Both the position numbers and the translations under genes were made by a program. Positions 41,853 to 53,838 of a stretch of 64,000 nt of DNA are shown here, in pieces. The stretch is taken from assembly GCF_002234675.1 (NCBI RefSeq), contig NC_019873.2, positions 3,931,158 through 3,995,157 on the forward strand. Direction: 5' to 3'. A model generated the notes under the pieces. That model was not told the DNA's origin. It saw nothing but the letters and a program-made list of their open reading frames with translations, and did not search any database. Source of the DNA: Oryzias latipes. Its lineage: Eukaryota > Chordata > Actinopteri > Beloniformes > Adrianichthyidae. The stretch's first letter is position 1. Every line of letters begins with the position of its first letter.

Positions 41853-43742
41853 ATGAATAACCCTAAAGTATTCATGCCTGAATTAACTTTGACCAAGATT
41901 TCAGGCGCCAAAGCTTTTTCCTTCCATTTTAAGTATTGCTCTTTTATCCATTCAAAGAGATCCTTTGAACTTTGGGCTCACCGCAAAGATTGCAGATTTC
42001 AGCTGCTGGCTCACTTCCGAAGAATTGACCCAGCTGTGATTTCAAACCAAGGAACGGCAACATCCAAGAACCAAGTGGACACCCAGAATGTGTTCTCCTT
42101 CAGTTTTGGAAACATAGATTCAATCAATGACAAGAATTCTTCCAAACAGTGGGTTCAGCGTAAATTTAGCAAGGATCAATTACTTGCTCGTTTCCGAGGA
42201 ATCAGTGAACCCGTGTACACAAAAGAAGAAAGAACAAGTGAAATGTTGAGACGAAGCTACAGAGCAAATATTCGTGACCAAATCAGTTCTTCTAAAACTG
42301 TCTGGAATTCACCTGTGGCTGATACCTCAGCAGCTAGACCTAGAATGAGTCCCCCTTCTATTATGGATGATTTGTGTGATAGAATGGCCCTTCTAAAAAT
42401 AGGTGACCCGGTTAAAAATAAGATACAAGGCAAAATCCAATCTTCAGTGCATACAAAAGGCCCTGTTCAAAAACAGGTGTTTATCCAAAGCCAGGCACAC
42501 AATCAAAGATACAACACCTATCAAAGGAAGTACCACAACCAAAGATACAACACCTATCAAAGGCAGCCATACAACCAAAGATACAACACCTATCAAAGAA
42601 GGGACCCCAATCAAAGATACAAGACCTATCAAAGGAGGGACCCCAATCAAAGATACAACACCTATCAAAGGCAGCCATACAACCAAAGATGCAACACCTA
42701 TCAAAGGAGGGACCACAATCAAAGATGCAACACCTATCAAAGGAGGGACCACAATCAAAGATACAACACCTATCAAAGGAGGGACCACAATCAAAGATAC
42801 AACACCTATCACAGGAATTACCAGATTGAAAGACAGGTCCCTATTAAAAGACATTGGCAGATCCAAAGACAGGCCACAGAGGAAAAACACAGGACAATGC
42901 AAAAACAAGCTTCAGCCCACAGTCCCCACCCTGTCCAATTGCAGATCTCTTACCAAACACATACTCATGTTCAAAAACAGGCATTTATCCAGGGGCATCA
43001 ACAAACTCAAAGACAGAGTACCTTTCAAAGAAACTTTTACATTCAAAGACACAACACCTATCAAAGCAACGACCAGAGTCAACGACAGGCCCCATTTCAA
43101 AGAAAGGACTGTATTAAAAGACAGGACCCTACCCAAATACAGGTTCAAAGACATGCCTCCAACCTAAACCAAGCCCCCATCCAAAGAAAGGTTCTCATTC
43201 CTAACCGACGCCTGAACCAAAGAGAACCGCCTAGCCAAATCTCTGCCCCAGTGCAAATAGAAGCCTCACCCCAAAGAAATGAACCTGTCCAAAAACAGCA
43301 CCCTGTTCCAGAACAGGTCTTTGTCCAAACACAGGCCTCTGTCCAAAGACAGGAACATAGTCAAAGTCGGACTACCATTCAAAGAAATGTCTCCAACCTA
43401 AACCAAGCCTCTATCCAAAGAAAGGTTCTGATTCCTAACCGACGCCTGAACCAAAGAGAACAGCCTAGCCAAATTCCTGCCTCAATGCAAATAGAAGCCT
43501 CAGCTCAAAGAAATGAACCTGTCCAATTACACCATCCTGTTCCAGAGCAGGTCTTCGTCCAAACACAGGCCTCTGTCCAAAGACAGGAACATAGTCAAAG
43601 TTCGACAAGCGTTCTAAGACATTCCTCCAACCTAAACCAAGCCCCCATCCAAAGAAAGGTTCTGATTCCTAAACGACGTCTGATCCAAAGAGAACCGCCT
43701 AGCCAAATTCCTGCCCCAATGCAAATAGAAGCCTCAGCTTAA
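41853..43742 (+). CDS. Unrecognised Q/R/N-rich hexapeptide-repeat protein (copy 3)
   Basis: 629 residues from ATG 41853. It has the same layout as copy 2: duplicated N-terminal domain, MDDLCDRM motif, nine 12-residue units (42501-42824), degenerate hexapeptides, then 78-residue units. It has one 78-residue unit fewer: units start at 43155, 43389 and 43623, and the second looks like a fusion of units 2 and 3 of copy 2. It shares the TAA stop at the same place (43740-43742), with an open frame on to TGA at 43953-43955. A few substitutions, such as K to Q near residue 74, set it apart from copy 2, so it is not a simple assembly echo. Confidence 0.7.
   Translation: MNNPKVFMPELTLTKISGAKAFSFHFKYCSFIHSKRSFELWAHRKDCRFQLLAHFRRIDPAVISNQGTATSKNQVDTQNVFSFSFGNIDSINDKNSSKQWVQRKFSKDQLLARFRGISEPVYTKEERTSEMLRRSYRANIRDQISSSKTVWNSPVADTSAARPRMSPPSIMDDLCDRMALLKIGDPVKNKIQGKIQSSVHTKGPVQKQVFIQSQAHNQRYNTYQRKYHNQRYNTYQRQPYNQRYNTYQRRDPNQRYKTYQRRDPNQRYNTYQRQPYNQRCNTYQRRDHNQRCNTYQRRDHNQRYNTYQRRDHNQRYNTYHRNYQIERQVPIKRHWQIQRQATEEKHRTMQKQASAHSPHPVQLQISYQTHTHVQKQAFIQGHQQTQRQSTFQRNFYIQRHNTYQSNDQSQRQAPFQRKDCIKRQDPTQIQVQRHASNLNQAPIQRKVLIPNRRLNQREPPSQISAPVQIEASPQRNEPVQKQHPVPEQVFVQTQASVQRQEHSQSRTTIQRNVSNLNQASIQRKVLIPNRRLNQREQPSQIPASMQIEASAQRNEPVQLHHPVPEQVFVQTQASVQRQEHSQSSTSVLRHSSNLNQAPIQRKVLIPKRRLIQREPPSQIPAPMQIEASA
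42501..42824 (+). repeat. 36-bp tandem repeat array, nine units (copy 3)
   Basis: Same unit order as in copy 2, including the KYH, QPY, RDP, RDP, QPY, RDH, RDH, RDH series. Confidence 0.97.
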
Positions 43743-43856
43743 AGAAATGAACCTGTCCAAAAACAGCACCCTGTTCCAGAACAGGCCTTCGTCCAAACAC
43801 AGGCCTCTGTCCAAAGACAGGAACATAGTCAAAGTTGGACTAGCATTCAAAGACAA
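43155..43856 (+). repeat. 234-bp (78-residue) tandem repeat, three units (copy 3)
   Basis: Units at 43155, 43389 and 43623, the last containing the TAA. Confidence 0.95.
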
Positions 43857-43955
43857 CAACCCTATCAAAGGCAGGACCAGATTCAAATACAAGCCGCTAT
43901 TCAAAGAAAGTCCCCAAATACAATGGAGGACTTGATCGATGAAATGTCCTTTTGA
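43743..43955 (+). other. In-frame continuation past the TAA (copy 3)
   Basis: 70 codons ending MEDLIDEMSF and TGA, as in copy 2. Confidence 0.75.
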
Positions 43956-44290
43956 AAATTAAATAAATAAATAAAATCAAAGGCATGCCTCTGATCAAAT
44001 GCATCTCCCAGTTCCAAGTGGGGGTCGGTCCAAGGACAGGCCCAGACGCACAAACCCATACAACACCTAGGTGTGAGATAGTCGTATTTATTTCTTTATG
44101 TTTCATTTTATTTTTAAAGGGAAGGCTGCAGTAAGCTTAACCTCTACCTCTAATATATAAAGATGTTTTATATATTTATTTATATATTTATTTTATTATC
44201 ATTATCACTAGTGCTGTTTTTTCTTTTATTAATATTGTATGTTTTATTATTATGTACTTTACTGTTCCATGTTGACAACTGTATGCCTGT

Positions 44291-44431
44291 ATGTAGGTTA
44301 TTGTACATGCATACACACGTGTCCATTTCCATTCTTTTTTCTTCTTTTACTTTTGATTGTATTTATTTATTTATTTTTGTTTTATTTTCAAATCAATCAA
44401 TAAATTAATATCCAATCTATGTTCAATTAAT
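44291..44431 (+). repeat. Gene-flanking direct repeat, downstream (copy 3)
   Basis: Same orientation as 41419-41552. Confidence 0.75.
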
Positions 44432-44526
44432 ATTATTATATCAGTATTATTATTGCTGTTGTTGCTATTTTTACTATTGTTGGTTAAATTGTTATTATAA
44501 TAAACAATAATAATAAACGCTATAAT

Positions 44527-44873
44527 AATGGGCAGCAGGGGTTCAGGCAGTTGAGCAGGTTGTCCAATGATGGAAGGTCACTTTGGTGACCAAGCGGCCC
44601 CTTTGTCGCTCTGTCCTTGGGGAAGATACTCACCCTCCTTGCCTCCAGTGTGGCTCCACTGGCGTGTGAATGTGCATGAATGATCCCGGTGATGGTCAGA
44701 GGGGCCGTAGGCGCAAACTTGCAGCCACGCCTCTGTCAGTCTGCCCCAGGAGAGCTGTGGCTACAACAGTAGGTAACCATCACCAAGTATGAATGAGGAG
44801 TGAATGAATAATGGACACACCGTAAGCGCTTTGAGCGTCTGGAAAAGTGCAGATAAATCTAATCCATAATTAT
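44527..44873 (+). mobile_element. SINE-like retroposon (copy 3)
   Basis: Third copy of the element at 27541-27888. Confidence 0.65.
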
Positions 44874-46209
44874 TAAACTTTATTTATATAGCACTTTTCG
44901 AAATCATTATTACAAAGTGCTGAACAATTAACACAAGACAAAAGAGCAGGATTAAAAGCAGCATACAGTACGACAAAATGAAACACAGCACACACACAAA
45001 ACAGTGATAGTGGTTAAAATCAGTCAAATCACTAAAATCAATAATATAAGTTTAAATTTAAGAACCAGTAAAATCATTAAAAGCACGCCTATGGAGGTAT
45101 GTTTTTAAAAGAGATTCAAAGACTGGTAAGGATTCAGCGAGTCTGATGTCTTCAAATCAAATCATATTGTTATTTTGTAGAACTATACCTATGAAAGAAT
45201 AAGACAAAGTGCTTTACAAAAACCAAAATAAATAATAAAAAAAGGCATGAAATTAAAAGAACCCCCTCCCCGTACCTACACACATCCTTCCACTTCTCAC
45301 ACCTCCCACCCCCTAACTGATGGGGAAGACAATGAGAAAATAGGCTGAGCACGAAAACAGAATGTTTGTTATTGGAAAAGCTAAAAATATTTAGAACCTC
45401 CCTCTCTGTGAACAGCTGCATAGCCAGCCAAACGCAGCATCACAGGCGGGGACCGCTCCACCACAGCTAAGTGGGGATGCAGGTCCCCATCTAGAGCTGC
45501 AGCGGCTGAACAGCAGCCGATCCAGAGGGAGAGGACACAACTGAAGAAGCACCCTAAACAAAAATGAAAGAGAAATAAAGAGTAGACATACTGATAAAAG
45601 CAATGAACAAATAAACATTGAAACAAGGTCAATTAAAATAAATCATTGATAACCTCAAATTTATAAAACAAGGTAAAATGGATAAATCAATACAAAATTA
45701 TAATTAAATCAATGAATAATAGAATAAAAGTAGTAAAATGAGCTGAAGGCCAGGTTAAACAGATGGGTTTTAAGCATTTTCTTAAAAGCATTAATGCTCT
45801 CTGCGGCTCTCAGGTCCTCAGGCAGACTGTTCAACAAACGGGGGCCATGGTACTGAAAAGATGCCTCTCCGTAGGTTTTGGTTTTTACCGGTTGAATGGT
45901 TAAGTGCCAGAGGATCTCAGGTTCAACAAGGGTTCATATTTTACTAAAAGGTCTGACCGTTAAGACATTTAAAAACTGTTAAAAGTATCTTAAAATCAAT
46001 CCTGAAGCATATGGGGAGCCAATGCAGGGATTTTTCTGGAGGAGCTGAAGGTTCTTAATGTTAGTTTTCAGAAGACCAGCAAGCAGGGCGTTACAGTAAT
46101 CAATTTTACTGATAATAAAAGCATGCATTAGCATCTCCATATTACCAAGAGAGAGTAGTGGGTGGATCCTAGCTTGATTTCTAAGATGATCAAAACCAGC
46201 TTTAACCAC
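44874..46209 (-). mobile_element. LINE 3' part continuing past the tandem boundary (copy 3)
   Basis: As in copies 1 and 2 up to about 46118. The LINE then continues as coding sequence (MLMHAFIISKIDYCNALLAG, 45979-46209) instead of switching to DIRS. This is the undisturbed right flank of the array. Confidence 0.75.
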
Positions 46210-46214
46210 CTGTT

Positions 46215-47165
46215 TTATTTTTATTTTATTTTATTTTACCAGGAAATTCCATTGAGATTACATCTCTTTTTCAAGGGAGACCTGGGCCAAAGGGCATCAA
46301 TACAAAATAAAATACAGTTAAAACAACTGAAATAAAAAGACATTACAAAATACAAATGCAATAAAAATTGAAATGAACAGTAGGACAATGACTAATAGGT
46401 TAATTAAAAGTGGTATAGATAGGTCAAGGGTGACATGTGCATGTTTCTTTTAAGAGCGCAGAACGTTTTGCTTTAAAACAATTCAAGGGAATAAGGTCAC
46501 TTAAATGCAGAGAGTTTTAAATATTATTCCAGGAAAGCGGAGCAGCAATGGAAAAGGCTGTTTTTCCTAATTCACTGAGGAATCTAGGGACACAAAGAAG
46601 CAATTTGAGCGAGGAACGAGAGTTATATATATTGTTAACAGGAGAAAGAAGACGGCACAGATATTGAGGTAGTTTGCTGAGAATGGCCTTGTAGGTGAAT
46701 ATTAGCCAGTGTTTCTGTTGCCTGACTTTGAGTGAAGACCAAGAGAGCAGAGAGTACAGTACACAATGGTGGGTTCTGTATGCAGAGTTTGTGATAAAAC
46801 GCAGGGCACTGTGATAAACTGTGTCCAGACTACGGAGAGTTGACGAGGCAGCATTCATATACAGATTGTCCCCATAATCCAAAATTGGGAGGAAAGTGCT
46901 CTGAACAAGTGTTTTCCTCACACCTGGGCTTAGACAAGATTTATTTCTGTAGTAGAAACCCAGAAGTGCTTTTAGCTTTTTTAGCAAGTGGTCAGTGTGA
47001 GAGTTAAAAGACAATTTGTCATCAATCCACACACCCAGATATTTATATGAGGACACTTTTTCAATTTCCACCCCTTCCAAAGTATGAAAATCCGCCTACA
47101 GTACATCATGTGAACGAGACCTGGAAAAAATCATGAATTGTGTCTTTTTAGCAATTTAAGGTCAA
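46215..47165 (-). mobile_element. LINE RT C-terminal fragment
   Basis: The minus-strand ORF at 46517-47080 has KVSSYKYLGVWIDDKLSF and LVQSTFLPILDYGD, typical of the LINE region after RT. The 3' end near 46215-46290 (ttttaccaggaaattccatt) is its tail. A different LINE family from its neighbours. Confidence 0.75.
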
Positions 47166-47800
47166 CTGTAATTGATGAAGAGAATACTGAAGTTTATTGA
47201 AGGCTTCCTGAAGCTCATTTACAGCAAGATTAAACGAGCGATAAAGTATAAAAAAGGATCAAAGTTCTGGGATAGTGTTCCAGAGTTTTGGGGCTCTTAC
47301 AGCAAAGGCACCGTCTCCCTTGGTCTTGAATCTGGATCGTGGGGGTTGTTAAAAAGCCTTTTGCCGAAGATCTAAGATTGCGACCAGGTATATAAGGATC
47401 GAGAAGAACAACTAGATACTTAGGGGCCAGACCACAGCGGGCTTTAAAAGCAATCATTAAAATTTATTTTTAAACGGACTGGGAGCCAGTGCAGAGACGC
47501 TAAAACTGGAGTGATGTGATCTCTCATTCTGGTTTTGGTTAGGAGTCTGGCGCCAGCATTTTGGACTAACTGGAGTTTATACACCATCTGCTGTGAAAGG
47601 CATGTGTAGAGTGCGTTACAATAGTCCAAACGGGAACAAATAAAAGCGTGAATCACCATCTCAAGACATTTCTTTGATAGGAAAGGGATTATCCTGTATA
47701 ATCTGTGTATTTGCCAGAAACAAGATTTGACATGAGTCTCCAAATTCAAATCAGTATCAAAGATCCCCCCCAGATTTCTGCATTTTGTAGAAACATTCTT
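47166..47800 (-). mobile_element. L2/Rex-like LINE RT end fragment
   Basis: Minus-strand frames at 47444-47749 (CSRLDYCNALYTCLSQQ, NAGARLLTKTR, HWLPV) and 47230-47457 (FKARCGLAPKYLVVLL) form the usual LINE RT C-terminal order, broken by one frame change. Confidence 0.75.
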
Positions 47801-48276
47801 AGACAGATTCTAATTTCTGAGCCTCATCGTTTTGGGCCCTGCAACAACAACGCTGCCGAAGAAAACTTTATTTTGGTCGATGACCAAAACTGAAGTTGGC
47901 CCAAATGTTGCAAATGACGTCATTGTTTGTTTTTTAAGGTTTTCTTCTTAAACGTTTGCTCTGCCTTAACTTGTAACATTTGTTGTGATTCGTGTGTCTG
48001 TCTGCTCTGCTGTAACACGAAGGTTTTGTTGTGTTTTGTTATTGTATAATTAGTTCATAAATGTTAAATGAGCTGTGATGGTTATACAGCTGCAGCCATA
48101 ACATGCTACTGGGGCAAATAACTTCAGATTGGCCATTACTTTACTTTTCCTACGTAGCTGTATTTTTGCCATGCTATGGTCTTTTATTTTTATGTTAAGA
48201 AAACTGTTCTAAGGCTTTTGTATAAATTCCTTATTTTCAATGACAATAAAACAAGTCAGTTGACATGGACAAAGGC
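47801..48276. other. No gene seen
   Basis: About 480 bp without recognisable coding sequence or repeat. Confidence 0.4.
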
Positions 48277-49790
48277 TACGTTCACACCGCAGGCTGAAAC
48301 GACCCAATTCCGATTTTCTTGCCCCTATGGCCGCATTTACACTGCTTGGTTCAAGTGCCCCAATTCAGATTTTTCCTCTCACGTGGCACAGATCGGATAT
48401 GACCGGTGAACGTGTAAGCAGGACAAAAGCGCATGGATTCCGTTTTTCTCAGATCGGATTCAGGCCTCATTCATATGTGGAAATAAATCAGATATGAATC
48501 GGATACGTGCGTTTGCGTATGCCATGTAAGCAGACAAATCGGATATTCCCCAGTGAATGCGAGTCGTACGTCTGTGACATCAACTCAGGACACCACCAAC
48601 TGAGATCACATGACTTATTAAGGTGCTTCTGTGCGCTGATTTTGTATTTTAGGACAGCTGGAGCCCCATCAGCGTGTTACCTTTCAGCCTCAGGCTTCAG
48701 ACCGTAGTCGGAAACCGCTGTTATTTCCGGTCTGGTCCCGGTCGGGATGCAAATGGTAACTAATCAAGCGGGACACCGTTGCTCTGGAACAGGCTAGAAG
48801 CCGTTTATTTCTTTGCTTGGATCAAACTGTTAGTCCAGCACAACGTCTGCAAACACTTCCTCATTCAAAACTCTGAGAGAGCACATAAGCTGGCCGAGCC
48901 TCATCCTGGAGCGCCCAAGGCAACGCCTCCTTCTGTAGCTGCGTTGCCTCCATGACAACCGCAGTCACACAAAAAAACACAACAAAAAAGGGGATGGTTT
49001 CGCCATGCTAAACGTTTGCCGTTTGGACCAACACACATCTTCTAAATGTGCTTTTATTACTGTTATGATTATTATCAAGGGCCTGCTCGCTCATAATGTT
49101 TTAAATCAGTGCTCAGGTCCGCCGAAGTTGGAAATTCTGCTACGTTACGTAGTCCTCAGAGCGTCTACGTTTGATTGTTTCAGCATTGTATAGTGTAAAT
49201 GCAAAAATCTGATATGGGTCACTTTTAAAAGATGAGATAAGCGGGTCATCAAAAAAATTAGTCAGAAATCGGATTTGGGCGTCAAGACCTGCAGTGTTTA
49301 TGCTGCAGGTCTTGTCTATATCTAATTGTATATTATATCTAATCTTTTCATGACAGTCTGAACAACACAGATCCGATCTTTTCAAATGCGACCTCCGTCT
49401 GAACGGCCAGGCCACATGAATCCGACCCGTACATCATCGATACGCTACAAACGTCATCATTCTGCGTTGAAGGCGGGAACGAGAACATCAACCATGGCTG
49501 ACGATGCTGCTGAGACCAGTCAGTGGAAGGGAAGCGAGGTCCCTGATTGGATTAATATTTGGGGTGACAGCTCTATTCAGGCCAAACTCCAGGGCTCTTA
49601 TCACAACCGGGCGGTTTTTGAAAAAATTTCCAGCGAAATGGCCGAGGGTGATGTTGAACCTTTCCCACGATTACTTTTTTTTTCCCTTTCCGACCGTGGT
49701 AAGAAGCACTGGGGACAGAAGGCGGATCCTCCTTCAGGGTTCACTTACCCGTTCGGACCCTTACATTCTCCATAACCATTCTCCTCTCTC
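48277..49790 (+). mobile_element. DNA transposon with Myb/SANT-like ORF (Harbinger-like?)
   Basis: Starts ggctacgttcacaccgcagg, a well-known fish transposon end, with repeated aattccgatttt and atccgatc motifs. Further end-like sequences lie at 49300 and 49400. The superfamily is uncertain; the Myb-like ORF suits PIF/Harbinger accessory genes. The right end was not found. Confidence 0.5.
49494..49775 (+). CDS. Myb/SANT-like DNA-binding ORF (truncated)
   Basis: ATG 49494 sits in a perfect accATGG context. The 93-residue product starts MADDAAETSQWKGSEV and has WINIWGDSSIQAKLQGSYHN with VFEKISSEMAE, matching the trihelix Myb/SANT-like pattern (W..IWGD..IQ..L.G...N..V...I...M). The third helix (W-x2-C-R-x-K) is lost and replaced by unrelated sequence. 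It is likely an accessory gene of the surrounding transposon. Confidence 0.6.
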   Translation: MADDAAETSQWKGSEVPDWINIWGDSSIQAKLQGSYHNRAVFEKISSEMAEGDVEPFPRLLFFSLSDRGKKHWGQKADPPSGFTYPFGPLHSP

Positions 49791-49791
<1 letters not shown>

Positions 49792-49824
<33 letters not shown>

Positions 49825-49832
49825 GCGCGCGC
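49792..49832. repeat. (CA)n followed by (CG)n
   Basis: About 31 bp of alternating CA followed closely by tcgcgcgcgcgg. Long alternating purine-pyrimidine DNA that could adopt a Z-form. Confidence 0.9.
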
Positions 49833-49904
49833 GGCCGCAGCACATAAACATCCCCATTCCACAACAGTGGGTACAGAGGTTAGGATGAGGGAGGAAATAT
49901 CATT

Positions 49905-50590
49905 GTTATCAGGCAGTTGATAGGAGGAAAACGTGATTGAGAGAGAACGAGTCAGGGATGGGAGGAAGGAGGGAAAAGCTAAGCTGTTGATGGATGACTT
50001 GAATTTGCTGAATAAAGAATGACATGAGGGAGTTGCAGGTTTCAGTAGAAAAGAAATGGGGAGGGAGAGAGTCAGGGGGGTTAAAAATAGTGTTCATCAA
50101 AGAAAAGAGTTTTGGAGTTACCTTTTTTGTGGAGATGAGTTCAGAAAAATAGTTTGTTTTTGTGGTAGAAACCAGGTCCTTATACTGAGAGAGATATAAA
50201 GTATAGATTTCTTTGTGAACGGTTAAGCCAGTTCTTTTATAGAGTCGCTCAAGCTGGCGACCTTTGGCCTTCATGTGACGGCGCTCAGGGGTGAACCAGG
50301 GAGCAGATTTGGAGAAGGAGACAGGGCGAATTTTGACTGGAGCAAGAAGATGGAGAGAATCAGAAAGAAGGTTGTTGTAAGAGGAGACGAGTTCATCAGG
50401 GTTTGGTGTGTTAGGGATTGGAATATCGCGTATGATTGAGGAAAGTGCATTCACATTGATATTTTTAAAATTACAAAAAGAAATGAGGTGGGAGGGTTTA
50501 GCGACAGATATTTTCGTTTTCAAATAGACAAAATCACGGACAAGAAAAACAAACAGTTCAGGTGCTCGTTTGACCATTACAAAACACAAT
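49905..50590 (-). mobile_element. LINE fragment (linker between endonuclease and RT)
   Basis: Minus-strand ORF of 226 residues with KSAPWFTPERRHMKAKGRQL and KRTGLTVH, the same motif series found in the longer LINE at 57905-60586 (TAPWYTTELRTMKSRKRQL, KTGLTVH). Only this segment is present. Confidence 0.75.
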
Positions 50591-51690
50591 GAAAAAGGAA
50601 GAGTAAATTAATAATTGCCGGTTACATTCTATTCAATATGAATTTACATATTCCATTTCCAAATGGGGCATAAAGAAAAGAAAAAAAACCACAAAGTTTC
50701 TATTTGGACACTTTTACCCCAAAACTGATTGGAAAGTGGAATTAAATTGTCTCATTTTATACACTGTGATTCTCTTACTACAGCTACCGTCCTTGAAATA
50801 GGAAAACACTTTCTACTCACTTGGAAGAAGTATTGTGGCATTTTATTTCCTTCCTTATAATCTGAGGTATGCTCTGATCTCCCTCCTGGTATAAAGCAAA
50901 TAACACACTGCATCCTGTTTTTGTCCAGGAACTGTTACTTGAAGTTGCCAGGAGTTTTCTGTCAAAGAGTTCATGTTTTCACTGGAGTTCCTAATAACTG
51001 CAAAGAAGACAGAAGGAGAAAATTAAAGCCTTTTGTGTTTGATTAAAAAAACAAAGAACTGCTAGTTGAAGAACGTGCCAGTAAAAACTTATAGTTGTAG
51101 ACAATATTTGTCACATTGCTTCTGATTACAGTTGCAGACTGCAAGAGTCATTTCCTGTGAAGTGACGTGTTTTGCCACTTTGTCTTTATTTGTGGTTTTA
51201 TCTGTAACCGGAAGGGTAGACTTGGTTGCCATAGAGACAACGCTCAACATAGGAGTTCAGACACCAAATGCAGTCAAGCCTTCTTCACTTCTACAATGTC
51301 ATTGCTTTTGGAAAAAGAGTGAAGGCGACAGAAGAGCAGATTTTTAGAGCTGTGTTTTTCCAATCAGTGAGGTTACCGCCCCTCAGGTAAGGAGTCAAAT
51401 GCAGAAAACAAACTTCTATAGCTTTGATTTTAACTGGTACAATAAGATGATGGTTACAATAAGATATAGGATAGCAAAAACCACATAAAATGTAAAGCAT
51501 GACCCTTTTTCCTTTTCTTGATTATTAATCATCAATTGCATTTTATTTTGAAATATCATCATTGCAGGTAGAATTTTGGATATTTGAAAGGTTGCTCTCA
51601 TTAAAAAATACAAAATTCAATATGCAAATGGATGTAAAAAAAGTTTTTGTATCTATTTCAGTTTTCATGTCTTTTACTTTGATTTGGATA
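50591..51690. other. No gene seen
   Basis: About 1.1 kb, AT-rich, with short ORFs only and no recognisable element. Confidence 0.4.
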
Positions 51691-52600
51691 GTTGCACTCA
51701 CAAGAGGAATGAGCTCTCTATTAGCTCTCCTCCATGACTCAGACCACCGAAAACCTGCAGCTTCAGCCTGGAGATGTTGAGGCGCATCTTAAAGGCGATG
51801 AAACCTTACAAAGCACTCGAACCAGACCAGAGCTGTGGAGGCCTCCTGAAAGCCTGCAGCCGCTAATTGTTCTTTGAATTGTTCAACCTATACCTGGTTG
51901 AACATTTTATCCCTACCATCTGGGGATCATCCATCATTTGTCCTGTTGCTAAAAGGAATAATCCCAAGTTCAGTAACTATTACGGGTCGGTAGCTTTAAC
52001 ATCTCTGGTCATGAAGATCTTTGAGAATCTTGTTGTAGCCCAGCTGCAGGCCGACACTTGCATGCACGCCGACCCCTTTAATGTGCATACTGGCAGCAGA
52101 GGGGGGGGGGGGGGGGGGGGGATTTGGAAAAAAGCCCAGGTTTCACGTTAGAGTGGTTTTATGTGGACTTCTTAAGTGCCTTTAGCACTCTGCAACCACA
52201 CCTAATGGAACGTAAACTGCTTCCGATGGACGTTAACCCTCATCTGATCCTCTGGGTCATGTCCTTCCTGACAGCGAGACCTCAGTAGGTCAGAGTAAAC
52301 GGCGACCTCAGCTCCGTCAAGACAATTGTCACAGGTGCTCCACAAGGCTCTGTGATTTCCCCACTTCTCATCACTCTTCTCACAAATGACTGCAGAAGCT
52401 CAACCCCAGGAATTATATAGATAAAATATTCAGACAATATCATCCTCATGGACATCATGAATACAGATGTGTTGCAGCATGAACACATTCTCTTCGTAGT
52501 TGCTTGGTCTTAAATGTGTCAAAAACCAAAGAAATGACCGTTTGTTTCCACCATGGGCACTCCATCATGCACAAACTCTGCTGATAATGAAATAATTGAA
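51690..52600 (+). mobile_element. LINE RT fragment, degenerate
   Basis: RT motifs on the plus strand: WGSSIICPVAKRNNPK, VALTSLVMKIFENLV (51920-52030), then TGAPQGSVISP-type sequence at 52330-52365 and the decayed catalytic region at 52430. Many stops. A 21-bp G run interrupts it at 52101. Confidence 0.7.
52101..52121 (+). repeat. Poly-G run of 21
   Basis: An uninterrupted run of 21 G inside the LINE fragment; length is likely polymorphic or misassembled. Confidence 0.9.
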
Positions 52601-52615
52601 AAAGTCCACTCATAT

Positions 52616-52760
52616 AAATACCGTAAATTCCGGACTATAAGCCGCTACTTTAATCCTGTGCTTACAGCCCTGCAGCTCATTCAGTGACGCGGCTAATTTG
52701 TGGATTTATTTGGCGGCCACCTTGAACGTACTTTTGATCTTGGAGCTGGGGTTGAATGCA
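52616..52760 (+). mobile_element. MITE end (accgtaaattccggacta type)
   Basis: accgtaaattccggactata followed by agccgctac is a common fish hAT-type end. The opposite end was not found. Confidence 0.5.
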
Positions 52761-53548
52761 TAATCCAACTCCAAGCAGCAAGCCAATTATTTATCTACAC
52801 ACCATCATTATATTATTAAATATGTTTAATTTTGCTTTAACAACCTGTTCATTGTTTTGAAACAGCATTTTAAAATTGCCATGGTTGTGACATTTCCTTA
52901 ATAAAGAGAAGAACCACACAGGAGATGATAACTTTTGTTAGACTTTTGCAGAAGGAGAATCAGTCTGTGACAGCACGAGAACTGGCTCAGAGGAGTTCTG
53001 CCTTCCTAGTGCATGGACCTTCTTTTTATTGAAAACTGAAGGTTGGAGGCATGAATGTGGGTCATTTAATCAGGAACAACAGGAACATCATATTCTTCTC
53101 TAATCAGAACTTTTCAGGTCATTGCTTTCTTATTGGAAGGTAGAACTCACACAATCATGTTATGGTGATTATAGCGTGTAAGCAAATGATAATTACATAA
53201 CTAAAAAAAATATAAAAATTTTTCGCGTTGAAATTATTATAATTTTATGGCTTTTTTCAGAACCTTGGATTTCAAAATCACTATTTTCCATAGTATCTTT
53301 GTTTTTATTTCACATTGCTGTTTTTCAGAATGACTTATTTATTTCATGATGAGCTTTTTCAGCAGAATGAGTCTGTCTGTCAATCAAACCAAACAAGGTG
53401 GAGGCAGTTTTGTGATTGGCTACTCCTTTACTCAGACATAAGCAGCAGCACCCAAACTACATCGATCAAAGTCGCTTCGGCAAATGTGACGGAGCAATGC
53501 ACACCCCTCAACACTAGGGTGAGTATGCACCTCAGCACATCCACAGTG
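52761..53548. other. No gene seen
   Basis: AT-rich sequence before the gypsy element. Ends in cacag, the left copy of the gypsy target duplication. Confidence 0.4.
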
Positions 53549-53723
53549 TAGTATCTTCAATGATGAGACATTGTTGGTTTAGGTTGGCTCTTTATTCCAC
53601 CATTATTACAACTCTTTTACAACCAGAATGCAGCGCGTGCTTATCCTTAACAGTGTAACATTCATGGCCTTACAATGAAATCAGAATTTTGTGATATGAA
53701 CAATAACTAGTCAATATGCCACA
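53549..53723 (-). repeat. Gypsy 3' LTR (175 bp)
   Basis: Begins tg and ends ca; matches the two arms of the 5' LTR. Confidence 0.9.
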
Positions 53724-53838
53724 TTACCTCCCCTTTTAACTGGGACAATTTAACAACATCAATTTCTTCAAAATAGACCAAACAGGTTTCTTACAGTCTG
53801 TCCTAACGTCATTAATCTCAAAAAGAACTATTTAAATA

